A program made the position numbers and the translations under genes. The notes beneath the pieces are model-generated. The model did not search any database. It was not told the DNA's origin and was given only the letters and a program-made list of their open reading frames with translations. Positions 50,332 to 60,737 of a stretch of 64,000 nt of DNA are shown here, in pieces. Numbering within the stretch: the first letter of the stretch is position 1; each line of letters starts with the position of its first letter. Origin of the DNA: Streptomyces formicae (GTDB lineage: Bacteria > Actinomycetota > Actinomycetes > Streptomycetales > Streptomycetaceae); NCBI RefSeq assembly GCF_002556545.1, contig NZ_CP022685.1, positions 6,798,001-6,862,000 of the forward strand, read 5' to 3'.

Positions 50332-51999
50332 TCACTCGGCGGGGCGTGTGCCCCCCACCGCTTTCGACGCTCCCGCGCCGCTCTCCTGCTTGCCAGGACG
50401 GTCCGAACGGTCCGAACGGGCGGCACCGTCCGGCCGTGCCGCCCCGCCCAGCGCCGCTTCCGCCGCCGCGTACAGCTCGGCAGGGCGCACCCCCGAGAGC
50501 GCGGTGACCAGGTGCCCGTCGGGGCGTACGAGCAGCACGGAGTGCGCGGGGGCTCCCGGGTAGCTCTCCGCGACGAGCAGCTCGGCGCGGTGCGGCAGCG
50601 CCGAGACGGCGGCGGCCAGGCGCGGCATGATCCCGGCCGAGACCCAGTGCCGCCGCTCCCACACCACCGTGCCGGGGGCGACGAGGACGACGAGCAGATG
50701 ACCGAGCCCGAGCCGGTCCCGCAACTGGACGAAGGACCCGTCAGGCGCGGTGACCTGCACATCGGTGACCGGCGCACCCGGCTCCGTGCCCACCGCCACC
50801 GCCGAGTCGGACGGCTCGGGTGCCAGCGGGGACTCGGCGTACGTCCCCGGCGCACCGAGCGGCCCGCGCCCCACGTGCCCGTCCGTGAGGAGCGTGTCGT
50901 GCCCGCGCGCCGTCCCCGGAACGTACGAGCGAAGACCTCCGCCGCCGCGCAGCACCGGCAGCGACTGGTCGGCCGCGCGCAGCCGCGCTGCCACGCCTGC
51001 CCGCCGCTCGGCCTGGTAGCTGTCGAGCAGCGATTCGCGGGCGCCGTGGTGCCAGGCGATGGCCAGCTTCCACGCGAGGTTGTCGGCGTCCCGCAACCCC
51101 TCGTCGAGCCCCTGAGTGCCGAGCGCGCCCAGCAGGTGGGCGGCGTCCCCGGCGAGGAAGGCACGGCCGACCCGCCACCGGCGGGCGAGCCGGTGGTGGA
51201 CGGTGTGCACACCCGTGTCAAGCAGTTCGTACGGCGGTGTGGAGCCTCCGCACCAGCCCGCGAGGGTCTCCCTGATCCGCACGACGAGGGCGTCGGGCGT
51301 CACCAGTTCGCCGCGCGGCGGCAGCAGCCAGTCGAGCCGCCACACCCCGTCGGCGAGCGGACGGCCCGTCACCTCGGTGCCCCCGCCGCGCCACGGTGGC
51401 ATCCGATGCAACAACGCTTCACCGGGCCACGGAAGTTCCGTGCGCAACGCGGCCACGGCGTGTCGTTCGACGGCGGTGCGTCCGGGGAAGCGGATGTCGA
51501 GCAGCTTGCGCACTGTGGAGCGGGGTCCGTCGCAGCCCACCAGGTAACTGCCACGCCACCAGGTGTCCTTGGGCCCGCGCGTGTGGGCGGTCAGGCCGCC
51601 CGCGTCCTGCTCCAGGGAGTCGAGCTTGCTCTCCACGGCGACCTTGATCAGCCGTTCGTCGGCGATGGCCGCGCGCAGGGCACCGGTCAGCACGTGCTGC
51701 GGTACGTGCAACGGGGCCGGTGCCTCATCACTGAACGTGAGCTCCCGCATCAGCTGCTTGCGCCGCAGCGACCGCCATCCGCCCCACCGGGCGCCGGACT
51801 CCTGCCCACCGAAGGAGTGACCGGCGAGCCGCTCCACGAGGGCTCCGGTGTCCTCCCGCAGGACGACGGTCCGCGCGGGCCGCTGCTCGTCCTTGCCGGG
51901 CCCTTCGTCGAGCACCACTGTGGGTACGGAGTGACGGGCGAGGGCCAGCGCGAGCGTGAGCCCCACGGGGCCCGCGCCGACGACGATCACCGGGTCCAC
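50332..51999 (-). CDS. FAD-dependent aromatic monooxygenase-like protein
   Basis: The 555-residue protein has the dinucleotide fold VIVVGAGPVGLTLALALAR at its start, YLVGCDGPRSTVRK and FLAGDAAHLLGALGTQGLDEGLRDADNLAWKL as separate FAD motifs. It ends in a thioredoxin-like domain (about 420-530). This is the PheA/TfdB class of hydroxylases, also found in antibiotic pathways. The substrate is unknown. GTG 51999 has GGAGGGG at 8 bases; GTG 52006-52008 is too close to that site. Confidence 0.88.
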   Translation of the reverse strand: MDPVIVVGAGPVGLTLALALARHSVPTVVLDEGPGKDEQRPARTVVLREDTGALVERLAGHSFGGQESGARWGGWRSLRRKQLMRELTFSDEAPAPLHVPQHVLTGALRAAIADERLIKVAVESKLDSLEQDAGGLTAHTRGPKDTWWRGSYLVGCDGPRSTVRKLLDIRFPGRTAVERHAVAALRTELPWPGEALLHRMPPWRGGGTEVTGRPLADGVWRLDWLLPPRGELVTPDALVVRIRETLAGWCGGSTPPYELLDTGVHTVHHRLARRWRVGRAFLAGDAAHLLGALGTQGLDEGLRDADNLAWKLAIAWHHGARESLLDSYQAERRAGVAARLRAADQSLPVLRGGGGLRSYVPGTARGHDTLLTDGHVGRGPLGAPGTYAESPLAPEPSDSAVAVGTEPGAPVTDVQVTAPDGSFVQLRDRLGLGHLLVVLVAPGTVVWERRHWVSAGIMPRLAAAVSALPHRAELLVAESYPGAPAHSVLLVRPDGHLVTALSGVRPAELYAAAEAALGGAARPDGAARSDRSDRPGKQESGAGASKAVGGTRPAE

Positions 52000-52156
52000 G
52001 GCGCGCACCCCTCCGCCACGAGGGCCCGGGAGCGTTGGACGTACGTACAGGAACTGACAGTTGGAGCCCGGTGCACGATCACAGAACGTATGCAACCCAT
52101 TGCCGGTGCTTGCGTCAAGTGACGACGTCGTGAGCTGGCGCCTCAAATGAAAGAGG

Positions 52157-52202
52157 CAGCGAAAAGAGGCAGGGGCGCCGTGGCCACTGCCTCTTTTCGC
52201 TG
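52157..52202. terminator. Terminator after gluD
   Basis: A perfect 16-bp stem (52157-52172, 52187-52202; CAGCGAAAAGAGGCAG with CTGCCTCTTTTCGCTG) lies 44 bases past the gluD stop and is followed on the minus strand by CCTCTTTC. Confidence 0.85.
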
Positions 52203-52246
52203 TGTGTCTGTGGTGCCGGGGGAGCCGACGGCTGTCAGGGACCGAG

Positions 52247-53173
52247 TCAGACAGGTCCTACGCCGCCGCCGTATCCGTGATCCGGCGCCTGGACCTTCTT
52301 GGGACCGATCGTCTCCAGCTCGTCCAGCGCACCAGGCCCCACCACGGCGCCCGTGCTCTTCTTGGAGCGACGCATCCTGCGCTCCAGCCAGGACGCCAGA
52401 GTGGTGAGCAGCAGGTTGAGGACGATGTAGACCGCCGCGACCACGATGAAGCTGGGGATGACGCTCGCGTAGAACGAGGCGGCCGTCTTCCGCGCGTTGA
52501 GCAGCTCCGTGAAGCTGAGCATCGCGCCGCCGAGCGCGGTGTCCTTGACGATGACGACGAGCTGGCTGACGAGCGCGGGAAGCATCGCGGTGACGGACTG
52601 CGGCAGCAGGATGCTCGTCATCGTCTGGCCCTTGCGCAGGCCGATCGCCTTGGCCGCTTCCGTCTGACCCTTGGGCAGCGACTGGATGCCCGCCCGCACG
52701 ATCTCGGCGAGTACCGAGGCGTTGTAGAGCACCAGGCCCGTGACCACCGCGTACATCGGGCGCGCGTCGACGCTGATGTCGGTGTAGTTCGCGTAGAACT
52801 GGTTGGCGAACACCATCAGGATCAGGACCGGGATCGCGCGGAAGAACTCGACGACCACGGCCGAGGGAACCCGGACCGATATGTGGTCGGAGAGCCGCGA
52901 GATACCGAAGAGGGCGCCCAGCGGAAGGGCGATCGCCATGGCGAGCCCCGCGGCCTTCAGCGTGTTCGCGAGCCCCGGCAGCAGATACGTCGTCCAGGCC
53001 TCGGAGTCCGCGAGCCAGGGGCGCCACAGGGCCCACTCCAGCTGCCCCTTGTCGGACATGGCGGACCAGGCCCACCAGGCGCCCAGGAGCAGCACGGCGA
53101 AGAAGAGGACGGACAGCAGGACGTTGCGTCGTTTGGCGCGGGGGCCCGGAGCGTCGTAGAGGACGGAGGTCAT
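52247..53173 (-). CDS. gluD: Glutamate-type ABC transporter permease GluD
   Basis: The 308-residue permease has about five membrane segments and the family loop LAEIVRAGIQSLPKGQTEAAKAIGL (taken across EAA motif). It has an acidic, Gly-rich tail. With GluC it forms the channel for polar amino acids. The start overlaps the gluC stop by 4 bases. Confidence 0.9.
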   Translation of the reverse strand: MTSVLYDAPGPRAKRRNVLLSVLFFAVLLLGAWWAWSAMSDKGQLEWALWRPWLADSEAWTTYLLPGLANTLKAAGLAMAIALPLGALFGISRLSDHISVRVPSAVVVEFFRAIPVLILMVFANQFYANYTDISVDARPMYAVVTGLVLYNASVLAEIVRAGIQSLPKGQTEAAKAIGLRKGQTMTSILLPQSVTAMLPALVSQLVVIVKDTALGGAMLSFTELLNARKTAASFYASVIPSFIVVAAVYIVLNLLLTTLASWLERRMRRSKKSTGAVVGPGALDELETIGPKKVQAPDHGYGGGVGPV

Positions 53174-53838
53174 CGCTTCACCGCCAGGCGCTTGCTGAGC
53201 CAGCCGAGTATGAGGCCGGTCGGCAGGGTCAGGACCACGAATCCGAAGGCGAATATCGCGGTGATGAGGAGCAACTGCGCCTCGTTCTCGATCATTTCCT
53301 TCATCAGCAGAGCCGCCTCGCCGACGCCGATGGCCGCCGCGACCGTGGTGTTCTTGGTCAGGGCGATCAGTACGTTGGTCAGCGGGCCGATCACGGAACG
53401 GAAGGCCTGCGGCAGCACGACGAGACCGAGCACCTGGCGGAAGTTGAGGCCGAGGGCGCGGGCCGCTTCGGCCTGGCCGACCGGCACCGTGTTGATGCCC
53501 GACCGCACCGCCTCGCAGACGAAGGCCGCCGTGTAGGCCCCGAGACCGAGCACCGAGAGACGGAAGCCCAGGGCCTCGAAGTCGTCGGCCGCGCCCAGGG
53601 TGATGCCGAAGACGTCGGCGAGCCCGAGCGAGCTGAACACGATGATGACGGTCAGCGGAATGTTCCGCACGATGTTGACGTAGGCCGTGCCGAACCAGCG
53701 CATGACCGGAACGGGGCTGACGCGCAGAGCGGCCAGTACGGTGCCCCAGACCAAGGAGCCTATGCCTGCGTAGACGGTGAGTTTCACCGTTACCCAGAAG
53801 GCTCCGAGCAAGTCGTAGTCTTCAAGAAAGTCGAACAC
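53170..53838 (-). CDS. gluC: Glutamate-type ABC transporter permease GluC
   Basis: The 222-residue permease has about five membrane segments and the EAA loop CEAVRSGINTVPVGQAEAAR. GTG 53838 has GGGAG upstream. It lies 113 bases after gluB, separated by a hairpin, and overlaps gluD. Confidence 0.9.
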   Translation of the reverse strand: MFDFLEDYDLLGAFWVTVKLTVYAGIGSLVWGTVLAALRVSPVPVMRWFGTAYVNIVRNIPLTVIIVFSSLGLADVFGITLGAADDFEALGFRLSVLGLGAYTAAFVCEAVRSGINTVPVGQAEAARALGLNFRQVLGLVVLPQAFRSVIGPLTNVLIALTKNTTVAAAIGVGEAALLMKEMIENEAQLLLITAIFAFGFVVLTLPTGLILGWLSKRLAVKR

Positions 53839-53872
53839 GATCTCCCGCGCTCTCGCGTGTGGTGATGGCGAG

Positions 53873-53902
53873 GTACGCCGCCGCGATCGTGCGGCGGCGT
53901 AC
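53873..53902 (-). other. Perfect stem-loop between gluB and gluC
   Basis: GTACGCCGCCGC (53873-53884) pairs with GCGGCGGCGTAC (53891-53902) around six bases. There is no T tract. Such hairpins after a binding-protein gene commonly protect its mRNA or cut read-through, so that more binding protein than permease is made. Confidence 0.7.
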
Positions 53903-53951
53903 CGGCGTGTGCCCGGTCAGGGGGACGACTTCAACGGTCGGCCCGACGGGG

Positions 53952-54785
53952 TCACTTGACGATGTCGCCGATCTTCGGCGCGGGGTCGTTCTTGTAGTTG
54001 GCAGGACCGAAGTTGTCCTTCACGGCCTTGTCCCAGGCCTTGTCCTTGACCATCTTCTCAAGGGCCTTGTTGATCTTGTCCTTGAGCTTGGTGTCGCCCT
54101 TCTTGATGCCGATGCCGTAGTTCTCGTTGGTCAGCTTCAGGCCGGCGAGCTTGAACTTGCCCTTGTACTGGTCCTGCGCCGCGTACCCGGCGAGGATCGA
54201 GTCGTCCGTGGTCAGCGCGTCGACGGCACCGCTGCTCAGTCCGTTGATGCACTCGGAGTACGTGCCGTACTGCTTGAGCTGGGCCTTGGGCGCGATGGTC
54301 TTCTTGACGTTCTGCGCCGAGGTCGAGCCGGTCACGGAGCAGAGCTTCTTGCCGTTGAGGTCCGTGGCCTTGGAGATCTTGTCGTCGGACCGGACGAGGA
54401 GGTCCTGGTGGGCCAGGAGGTACGGGCCCGCGAAGTCGACCTTCTTCTGCCGCTCGTCGTTGATGGAGTACGACGCCGCGATGAACTTCACGTCACCGCG
54501 CTGCAGCGCGGTCTCGCGGTCCGCGCTCGGCGTTTCCTTCCACTCGATGTCGTCGGCGGAGTAGCCGAGCTCCTTGGCGACGTAGGTCGCGACGTCGACG
54601 TCGAAGCCGGTGTAACCGTCCGGCGTCTTCAGGCCCACACCCGGCTGGTCGAACTTGATGCCGATGGTGATCTTCTTGCCCCCGCCGGAGCCGTTGTCGT
54701 CCTTGTCCGAGCCGCCGCAGGCGGTGGCGGTGACGGAAAGGGCGAGCGCGACGGCGGCCGCCGCGGTGACCTTGCGAACCTTCAT
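53952..54785 (-). CDS. gluB: Glutamate-type ABC transporter binding lipoprotein GluB
   Basis: The 277-residue protein has a lipoprotein signal (MKVRKVT..., lipobox ending at C23) and then a family-3 solute-binding fold: GVGLKTPDGYTGFDVDVATY, TSADRETALQRGDVKF with the expected ligand-contact arginine, and GSTSAQNVKK. It captures acidic or polar amino acids outside the membrane. AAAGGA lies 8 bases before ATG 54785. Confidence 0.93.
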   Translation of the reverse strand: MKVRKVTAAAAVALALSVTATACGGSDKDDNGSGGGKKITIGIKFDQPGVGLKTPDGYTGFDVDVATYVAKELGYSADDIEWKETPSADRETALQRGDVKFIAASYSINDERQKKVDFAGPYLLAHQDLLVRSDDKISKATDLNGKKLCSVTGSTSAQNVKKTIAPKAQLKQYGTYSECINGLSSGAVDALTTDDSILAGYAAQDQYKGKFKLAGLKLTNENYGIGIKKGDTKLKDKINKALEKMVKDKAWDKAVKDNFGPANYKNDPAPKIGDIVK

Positions 54786-54840
54786 GGTGAACATCCTTTG
54801 TGTCGGCAGGAGAGAGGTGAGACGCAGGGGGCGTCGCGCG

Positions 54841-55620
54841 TCAGTGGTGAAGGATCTTCGACAGGAAGTCCTTGGCCCGGTCACTGCGCGGGTTGCTGAA
54901 GAACTGATCCGGCACGGCCTCTTCGACGATCCGGCCGTCCGCCATGAACACGACGCGGTTGGCCGCGGACCTGGCGAAGCCCATCTCGTGGGTGACCACG
55001 ACCATGGTCATGCCGTCACGCGCGAGCTGCTGCATGACCTCGAGGACCTCGTTGATCATCTCCGGGTCGAGCGCCGACGTGGGCTCGTCGAAGAGCATCA
55101 CCTTCGGGTCCATCGCCAACGCGCGGGCGATCGCCACGCGTTGCTGCTGACCACCGGAGAGCTGCGCCGGGTACTTGTCGGCCTGCGAGGCGACTCCCAC
55201 GCGGTCCAGGAGACCGCGTGCCTTTGTCTCAGCTTCCGCCTTGGACGTCTTGCGCACCTTGATCTGGCCCAGCATCACGTTCTCGAGCACGGTCTTGTGC
55301 GCGAAAAGGTTGAACGACTGGAAGACCATGCCCACGTCCGCACGGAGGCGGGCGAGCTCCTTGCCCTCCTGGGGCAGCGGCTTGCCGTCGATCGAGATCT
55401 CTCCCGACTCGACCGTCTCCAGACGGTTGATGGCGCGGCACAGCGTCGACTTGCCCGACCCGGAGGGGCCGATCACGACGACGACCTCACCGCGGGCGAT
55501 GGTCAGGTCGATGTCCTGGAGGACGTGCAGAGCGCCGAAGTGCTTGTTGACGTTCTTCAGCACGACCAGGTCGTCCGCCCCGGGCGGTATGGCGTCCTTG
55601 GTCACCGATACTTCGGTCAC
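54841..55620 (-). CDS. gluA: Glutamate-type ABC transporter ATPase GluA
   Basis: The 259-residue ATPase has Walker [10 protein letters not shown] (K57), signature LSGGQQQR, Walker [15 protein letters not shown] and the switch histidine in [14 protein letters not shown] 55620 has GGAG at 9 bases; ATG 55635 overlaps the ribosome site and is less likely. It is the first gene of gluABCD, divergent from a two-component system 273 bases away. Confidence 0.93.
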   Translation of the reverse strand: MTEVSVTKDAIPPGADDLVVLKNVNKHFGALHVLQDIDLTIARGEVVVVIGPSGSGKSTLCRAINRLETVESGEISIDGKPLPQEGKELARLRADVGMVFQSFNLFAHKTVLENVMLGQIKVRKTSKAEAETKARGLLDRVGVASQADKYPAQLSGGQQQRVAIARALAMDPKVMLFDEPTSALDPEMINEVLEVMQQLARDGMTMVVVTHEMGFARSAANRVVFMADGRIVEEAVPDQFFSNPRSDRAKDFLSKILHH

Positions 55621-55799
55621 GGCTTGTTGCTCCATCCTCCTCGGTTGGGAGGACAGTAATAACCCAGTGCGACCAGCGTCATTACATCTGAGGGGAAATT
55701 GAGCATAACGATCCGGCCGCAACCGGACACACCGTGTGAAGAGGGTGCACGGCGTGCGTACCGGGTGGGTAACGGAACGTGCTCGCGCCCCGAACCCTC

Positions 55800-55829
55800 T
55801 TGACGCGGTCCTTATCCATCGGCGTGGAT
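55800..55829 (+). promoter_or_regulatory. Weak candidate promoter for the two-component operon
   Basis: TTGACG (55800-55805) and GTGGAT (55824-55829) are 18 bases apart, 65 bases before the response-regulator ATG. The -35 is good and the -10 poor. Confidence 0.35.
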
Positions 55830-55893
55830 GCCTTGGTGCGTGTGCGCGGATACCGGCCACGCAGGAACCACGGATGAACTGGAGGGGGCCCGC

Positions 55894-56586
55894 ATGAGAC
55901 TGCTTCTCGTCGAGGACGACGACCACGTGGCCGCCGCCCTGTCCGCGGTCCTGTCCAGGCACGGCTTCGACGTCGTGCACGCGCGCAACGGCGAAGAGGC
56001 GCTACAGGCGCTCCTGCCCGCCGAAACGCCTCCCTTCGGAGTGGTCCTCCTGGACCTGGGGCTGCCCGATCAGGACGGCTATGAGGTGTGCGGCAAGATC
56101 CGCAAGCGCGGCTCGATCCCCGTGATCATGGTGACGGCCCGCGCGGACGTACGCTCCCGGATCCACGGCCTCAACCTCGGAGCCGACGACTACGTAGTGA
56201 AGCCGTACGACACGGGGGAGCTCATCGCCCGCATCCACGCGGTCATGCGGCGCCCCGCGCCCGGCAGCCCGGAGGCCGCCGAGGACGTCGGCGACCTCAG
56301 GCTCGGCTCCGTACGCATCGAACTCCCCACCCGGCAGGTCAGCGTGGACGGTTCGGTCGTCCAACTGACCCGCAAGGAGTTCGACTTGCTCGCGCTCCTC
56401 GCCCAGCGCCCCGGAGTGGTGTTCCGCCGGGAGCAGATCATCAGTGAGGTGTGGCGCACCAGTTGGGAAGGGACGGGCCGCACCCTGGAGGTGCACGTGG
56501 CGTCCCTGCGCGCCAAGCTGCACATGCCGGCGCTGATCGAGACCGTGCGCGGCGTCGGCTACCGCCTCGTCGCCCCGGCGACGTAG
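55894..56586 (+). CDS. OmpR-family response regulator
   Basis: The 230-residue protein has a receiver (about 1-118; acidic pocket EDDD at 7-10, phosphoacceptor D54, KPYD loop). A winged-helix output domain follows (about 130-228: [33 protein letters not shown]). ATG 55894 follows GGAGGGGG. The kinase gene begins 15 bases after its stop. Confidence 0.93.
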   Translation: MRLLLVEDDDHVAAALSAVLSRHGFDVVHARNGEEALQALLPAETPPFGVVLLDLGLPDQDGYEVCGKIRKRGSIPVIMVTARADVRSRIHGLNLGADDYVVKPYDTGELIARIHAVMRRPAPGSPEAAEDVGDLRLGSVRIELPTRQVSVDGSVVQLTRKEFDLLALLAQRPGVVFRREQIISEVWRTSWEGTGRTLEVHVASLRAKLHMPALIETVRGVGYRLVAPAT

Positions 56587-56601
56587 CGCGGGCGAGGACA
56601 G

Positions 56602-58020
56602 GTGCGCTCCCGCCTCCTCCCGCTGCTCATCATCCTCATGGCGGGCGTCCTGCTCGCGCTCGGCTTCCCGCTCGCGGTGAGCGTCGCGGCCGCCCAGCAG
56701 CAGAAGGTGGTCGTCGACCGGATCGACGACACGGCGCGCTTCGCCTCGCTCGCCCAGTTCGTCACGAAACGCGTCACGGGGTCACGGGTGGTGCGCGACA
56801 CCGACGAGCGCCGCGAGACGCTCCAGAAGGAGCTCGACTTCTACCACGACGTCTACGGGATCAAGGCGGGCGTCTTCTACCGCGACGGCGGCCCGATGGC
56901 CCACGCTCCCGGCAACTGGTTCCTGCCCTCGGACGGCCAGGTGCGGGACGCCTTCGAGGAGGCCCTCAGGTCCCGCGGGAGCCACGATCCCGAGCAGGTG
57001 TGGCCGTGGCAGCGCGGGCGCCTGTCCGTCGCGACACCGGTCATCAGGGACGGTGACGTCGTCGCCGTCGTCGTCACCGACTCGCCCACCGGGCGCATGC
57101 GTTCGCAGACGCTGCGGGGCTGGCTGCTCATCGCCGCGGGCGAGTCCGCGGCGATGCTCCTCGCGGTCGGCGCGGCCCTGCGCCTCACCGGCTGGGTGCT
57201 GCGCCCCGTCCGCGTCCTGGACGCGACCACGCACGACATAGCGACAGGGAGCCTCAAGTCCAGGGTCGCGGCCGCGGGCGGGCCCCCGGAACTCCGGCGC
57301 CTGGCCCGGTCGTTCAACGAGATGGCGGACAACGTCCAGGACGTTCTCGAACAACAGCGCGCCTTCGTCGCCGACGCCTCGCACCAACTGCGCAACCCCC
57401 TGTCCGCCCTGCTCCTGCGCATCGAACTGCTCGCCCTCGAACTCCCCGAGGGCAACGAAGAGGTGGCCTCGGTCCGCACCGAGGGCAAGCGCCTGGCCCA
57501 GGTCCTCGACGACCTGCTCGACCTGGCCCTCGCCGAACACGCCGCGGCCGACCTGAGCCTGACCGACATCGGTGAACTGGCGGCCGAACGGGTCGGCGCC
57601 TGGCGGCCGCTCGCCGACGAGCGCGGGGTGCGGCTGACCGGCGATTGCCCGGCCACCACCGGCTGGGCGGACCCGGTCGCCCTCTCCAGCGCGCTGGACG
57701 CGGTGATCGACAACGCCCTGAAGTTCACGCCGGAGGGGGAGGCGGTCCACGTGAGCGTCGCCTTCAGTGCCGCCGCGACGACCGTCGTGGTCACCGACGG
57801 CGGCCCCGGCCTCACCGAGGACGAGCTGGCCCGCGTCGGCGACCGGTTCTGGCGCAGCAACCGCCATCAGAACGTACGGGGTTCGGGCCTCGGTCTGTCC
57901 ATCTCACGGGCCCTGCTCGCGGCGGGCGGCGGCACCCTCACGTACGCGCGCCACGAACCGCGTGGACTCAAGGTGACCGTCAGCGTCCCGCGCAGCGAGC
58001 CGGTGCCGCAGACGCGCTGA
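56602..58020 (+). CDS. Sensor histidine kinase
   Basis: The 472-residue kinase has two membrane segments (about 8-30 and 172-195) enclosing an extracytoplasmic sensor of about 140 residues. A HAMP domain (about 198-250), HisKA with H261 in DASHQLRNP and HATPase motifs DNALKFT, DGGPGLT and GSGLGLSIS follow. It partners the regulator just upstream. The facing TAXI-type binding protein may supply its ligand (inference). Confidence 0.92.
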   Translation: MRSRLLPLLIILMAGVLLALGFPLAVSVAAAQQQKVVVDRIDDTARFASLAQFVTKRVTGSRVVRDTDERRETLQKELDFYHDVYGIKAGVFYRDGGPMAHAPGNWFLPSDGQVRDAFEEALRSRGSHDPEQVWPWQRGRLSVATPVIRDGDVVAVVVTDSPTGRMRSQTLRGWLLIAAGESAAMLLAVGAALRLTGWVLRPVRVLDATTHDIATGSLKSRVAAAGGPPELRRLARSFNEMADNVQDVLEQQRAFVADASHQLRNPLSALLLRIELLALELPEGNEEVASVRTEGKRLAQVLDDLLDLALAEHAAADLSLTDIGELAAERVGAWRPLADERGVRLTGDCPATTGWADPVALSSALDAVIDNALKFTPEGEAVHVSVAFSAAATTVVVTDGGPGLTEDELARVGDRFWRSNRHQNVRGSGLGLSISRALLAAGGGTLTYARHEPRGLKVTVSVPRSEPVPQTR

Positions 58021-58041
58021 GCGCCGCCCTGGCCGCGCGGG

Positions 58042-59037
58042 TCAGGGCTTGACCGACCGGTAGTAGCGGCGCGCTCCCTCGTGCAGGGTGAGCGGGTCCG
58101 TGTAGAGGGCGGTACGCAGGTCCACCAGCTGAGCCGCGTGCACCTGTGCGCCGATGTGGTCGCGGCTGTCGATGACCGAGCGGGTCAGTCCCTCGGTCAG
58201 CTCCGGATCGATCCGGTCCGTGGTGACCAGGAGGTTCGCCACGGCCAGGGTCCGCACGGCGGAGCCCTGCTGGGCGCTGGGGTAGGCGTCGGCCGGCACC
58301 GTCGCCGCCCGGTAGTAGCGCGAGGCGCCGCCCTGCTTGTGCAGTTTGTTGACCAGGCCGCCGAGCTTGACCAGACGGACGGGCATCTCTTCGGAGAGCT
58401 CGCGTACGGAATCGGTCGGCAGCCCGCCCGACCAGAAGAACGCGTCGATCTTGTTCTTCTTCAGGAGCTCGGGCATGGTGTCGATCCCCGCGGCCACCGG
58501 CTTGACGTCCTTGGCCGGGTCGAGGCCCGCGGCCTCGAGCACCCGGTCCGCTATCAGCCGCACGCCCGAGCGCTCCTGCCCCACGGCCACCCGCAGGTTC
58601 CGCAGCTTCTCCACGGAGTCGACGGCGGACGACCGGGGCACGACGAGCTGTACGTAGTCGTCGTACAGCCGCGCACAGCCCCGTAGGCGGTCCGCGCCGG
58701 GCGCGCCCTCCAGGCGGTACTTCTCGACGGCGTCGGCGGCGGCGATCGTGAAGTCGGCCTTGCCGGTCGCCACCCGCTCGACGTTCTGCTGGGAGCCCTG
58801 GCTGTTGATGAGCTTCACGTCGACATCGGGCATGTCCCGGGAGATCGCCGTCTTCAGGAGCTTGCCGTAGTGCTCGTACACCGCGTTCCGTACGCCGGTA
58901 CTGACGGTCACCCGCCCGCTCGGCGAGCTCTCGCCCATCGGGAGCAGCCACCACAGCAGCAGCCCGAACACCACGAGGGCCCCGGCCGAACCCTGGAGGG
59001 CGCGGCGCCTGCTGATGCGGGGGAGTGCCTGGAACAT
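58042..59037 (-). CDS. TAXI-family TRAP-type solute-binding protein, membrane-anchored
   Basis: The 331-residue protein has an N-terminal membrane segment after [11 protein letters not shown] (about 15-35). A TAXI binding domain follows: [39 protein letters not shown] and [17 protein letters not shown]. No TRAP permease (DctM/DctQ type) is present nearby. It converges on the kinase gene with 21 bases between stops, so a sensory rather than transport role is possible. Confidence 0.85.
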   Translation of the reverse strand: MFQALPRISRRRALQGSAGALVVFGLLLWWLLPMGESSPSGRVTVSTGVRNAVYEHYGKLLKTAISRDMPDVDVKLINSQGSQQNVERVATGKADFTIAAADAVEKYRLEGAPGADRLRGCARLYDDYVQLVVPRSSAVDSVEKLRNLRVAVGQERSGVRLIADRVLEAAGLDPAKDVKPVAAGIDTMPELLKKNKIDAFFWSGGLPTDSVRELSEEMPVRLVKLGGLVNKLHKQGGASRYYRAATVPADAYPSAQQGSAVRTLAVANLLVTTDRIDPELTEGLTRSVIDSRDHIGAQVHAAQLVDLRTALYTDPLTLHEGARRYYRSVKP

Positions 59038-59149
59038 GCGCGCGATCCTGCCAGCTCGCCCGCCCCCGGTCCATGGCTGTCGGGGACGCCCGGGCGCCCG
59101 TGGGCCGACGGGGTCGGGGACGACTTCTCACACCGCCTACCCTTGTTCC

Positions 59150-60670
59150 ATGACCAGCAGCGACCGGAGCCAGGCAGTGGACGTCAATCGAACATATGAG
59201 GTCCGCACCTACGGGTGCCAGATGAACGTCCACGACTCCGAGAGGCTCTCCGGTCTCCTTGAGGACGCGGGTTACGTGCGCGCTCCGAAGGACGCGGACG
59301 GCGACGCCGATGTCGTCGTCTTCAACACCTGCGCCGTGCGCGAGAACGCCGACAACCGCCTGTACGGCAACCTCGGCCGCCTCGCCCCGATGAAGACCAA
59401 GCGTCCCGGGATGCAGATCGCCGTCGGCGGCTGTCTGGCCCAGAAGGACCGCGACACCATCGTCAAGAAGGCGCCCTGGGTCGACGTCGTCTTCGGCACG
59501 CACAACATCGGCAAGCTGCCGGTCCTCCTGGAGCGCGCCCGCGTCCAGGAAGAGGCACAGGTGGAGATCGCCGAGTCCCTCGAGGCCTTCCCCTCGACGC
59601 TGCCGACCCGCCGCGAGAGCGCGTACGCGGCCTGGGTCTCCATCTCCGTGGGCTGCAACAACACCTGCACCTTCTGCATCGTCCCCGCGCTGCGCGGCAA
59701 GGAGAAGGACCGCAGGAGCGGCGACATCCTCGCCGAGATCGAGGCGCTCGTCGGCGAGGGCGTCTCCGAGATCACCCTCCTCGGGCAGAACGTGAACGCG
59801 TACGGCTCGGACATCGGCGACCGCGAGGCCTTCAGCAAGCTGCTGCGCGCCTGCGGGCGGATCGAGGGCCTGGAGCGCGTGCGCTTCACCTCGCCGCACC
59901 CGCGCGACTTCACCGACGACGTGATCGCCGCCATGGCGGAGACGCCGAACGTGATGCCGCAGCTGCACATGCCGCTGCAGTCGGGATCGGACCCGATCCT
60001 GAAGGCGATGCGCCGCTCGTACCGCCAGGACCGCTTCCTGGGGATCATCGAGAAGGTCAGGGCCGCCATGCCGGACGCGGCGATCTCCACCGACATCATC
60101 GTCGGCTTCCCCGGGGAGACCGAGGAGGACTTCGAGCAGACCATGCACGTGGTCCGCGAGGCGCGCTTCTCCGGAGCCTTCACCTTCCAGTACTCCAAGC
60201 GCCCCGGGACCCCGGCGGCGACCATGGAGGGCCAGATCCCCAAGGAGGTCGTCCAGTCGCGCTACGAGCGCCTCGCGGCCCTCCAGGAGGAGATCTCCTG
60301 GGAGGAGAACAAGCGGCAGATCGGCGGCACCCTGGAGCTGATGGTCGCCGAGGGCGAGGGCCGCAAGGACGGCGCCACGCACCGCCTCTCGGGCCGCGCC
60401 CCCGACAACCGCCTGGTGCACTTCACCAAGCCGGACGCCGAGGTGCGTCCCGGTGACGTGGTGACGGTCGAGATCACGTACGCCGCCCCGCACCACCTGC
60501 TCGCCGAGGGGGCCGTCCTGAACGTGCGCCGCACGCGCGCGGGGGACGCCTGGGAGAAGCGGAACGCCGAGGCGGCAGCCAAGCCCGCGGGCGTGATGCT
60601 GGGCCTGCCGAAGATCGGTGCTCCGGCGCCGCTTCCGGTGGCCGCGGGCAGTGGCTGCGGCTGTGACTGA
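59150..60670 (+). CDS. miaB: tRNA methylthiotransferase MiaB
   Basis: The 506-residue radical-SAM enzyme adds the methylthio group to i6A37 of tRNAs. It has [28 protein letters not shown], the cluster C169-x3-C173-x2-C176 (CNNTCTFC), IPLQSGSD-like MPLQSGSD and a TRAM domain (about 380-445). It works after MiaA, encoded 1.7 kb downstream. TACCCT (59138-59143) lies 6 bases before the ATG with no ribosome site, suggesting a leaderless mRNA. A C-terminal tail ending GCGCD is unusual but low complexity. Confidence 0.96.
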   Translation: MTSSDRSQAVDVNRTYEVRTYGCQMNVHDSERLSGLLEDAGYVRAPKDADGDADVVVFNTCAVRENADNRLYGNLGRLAPMKTKRPGMQIAVGGCLAQKDRDTIVKKAPWVDVVFGTHNIGKLPVLLERARVQEEAQVEIAESLEAFPSTLPTRRESAYAAWVSISVGCNNTCTFCIVPALRGKEKDRRSGDILAEIEALVGEGVSEITLLGQNVNAYGSDIGDREAFSKLLRACGRIEGLERVRFTSPHPRDFTDDVIAAMAETPNVMPQLHMPLQSGSDPILKAMRRSYRQDRFLGIIEKVRAAMPDAAISTDIIVGFPGETEEDFEQTMHVVREARFSGAFTFQYSKRPGTPAATMEGQIPKEVVQSRYERLAALQEEISWEENKRQIGGTLELMVAEGEGRKDGATHRLSGRAPDNRLVHFTKPDAEVRPGDVVTVEITYAAPHHLLAEGAVLNVRRTRAGDAWEKRNAEAAAKPAGVMLGLPKIGAPAPLPVAAGSGCGCD

Positions 60671-60737
60671 CCGGGGCCGCTCGCTCAGTTGACCGGCTCG
60701 GGTCCGCTCGCGCGGGGCGGGCGTTACGCTGCGGATC

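Noticed and set aside
50195..50563. Rightward frames over the end of the FAD monooxygenase gene
   Set aside because: They lie opposite a well-supported gene and its terminator and are Arg/Pro/Ala-rich without motifs.
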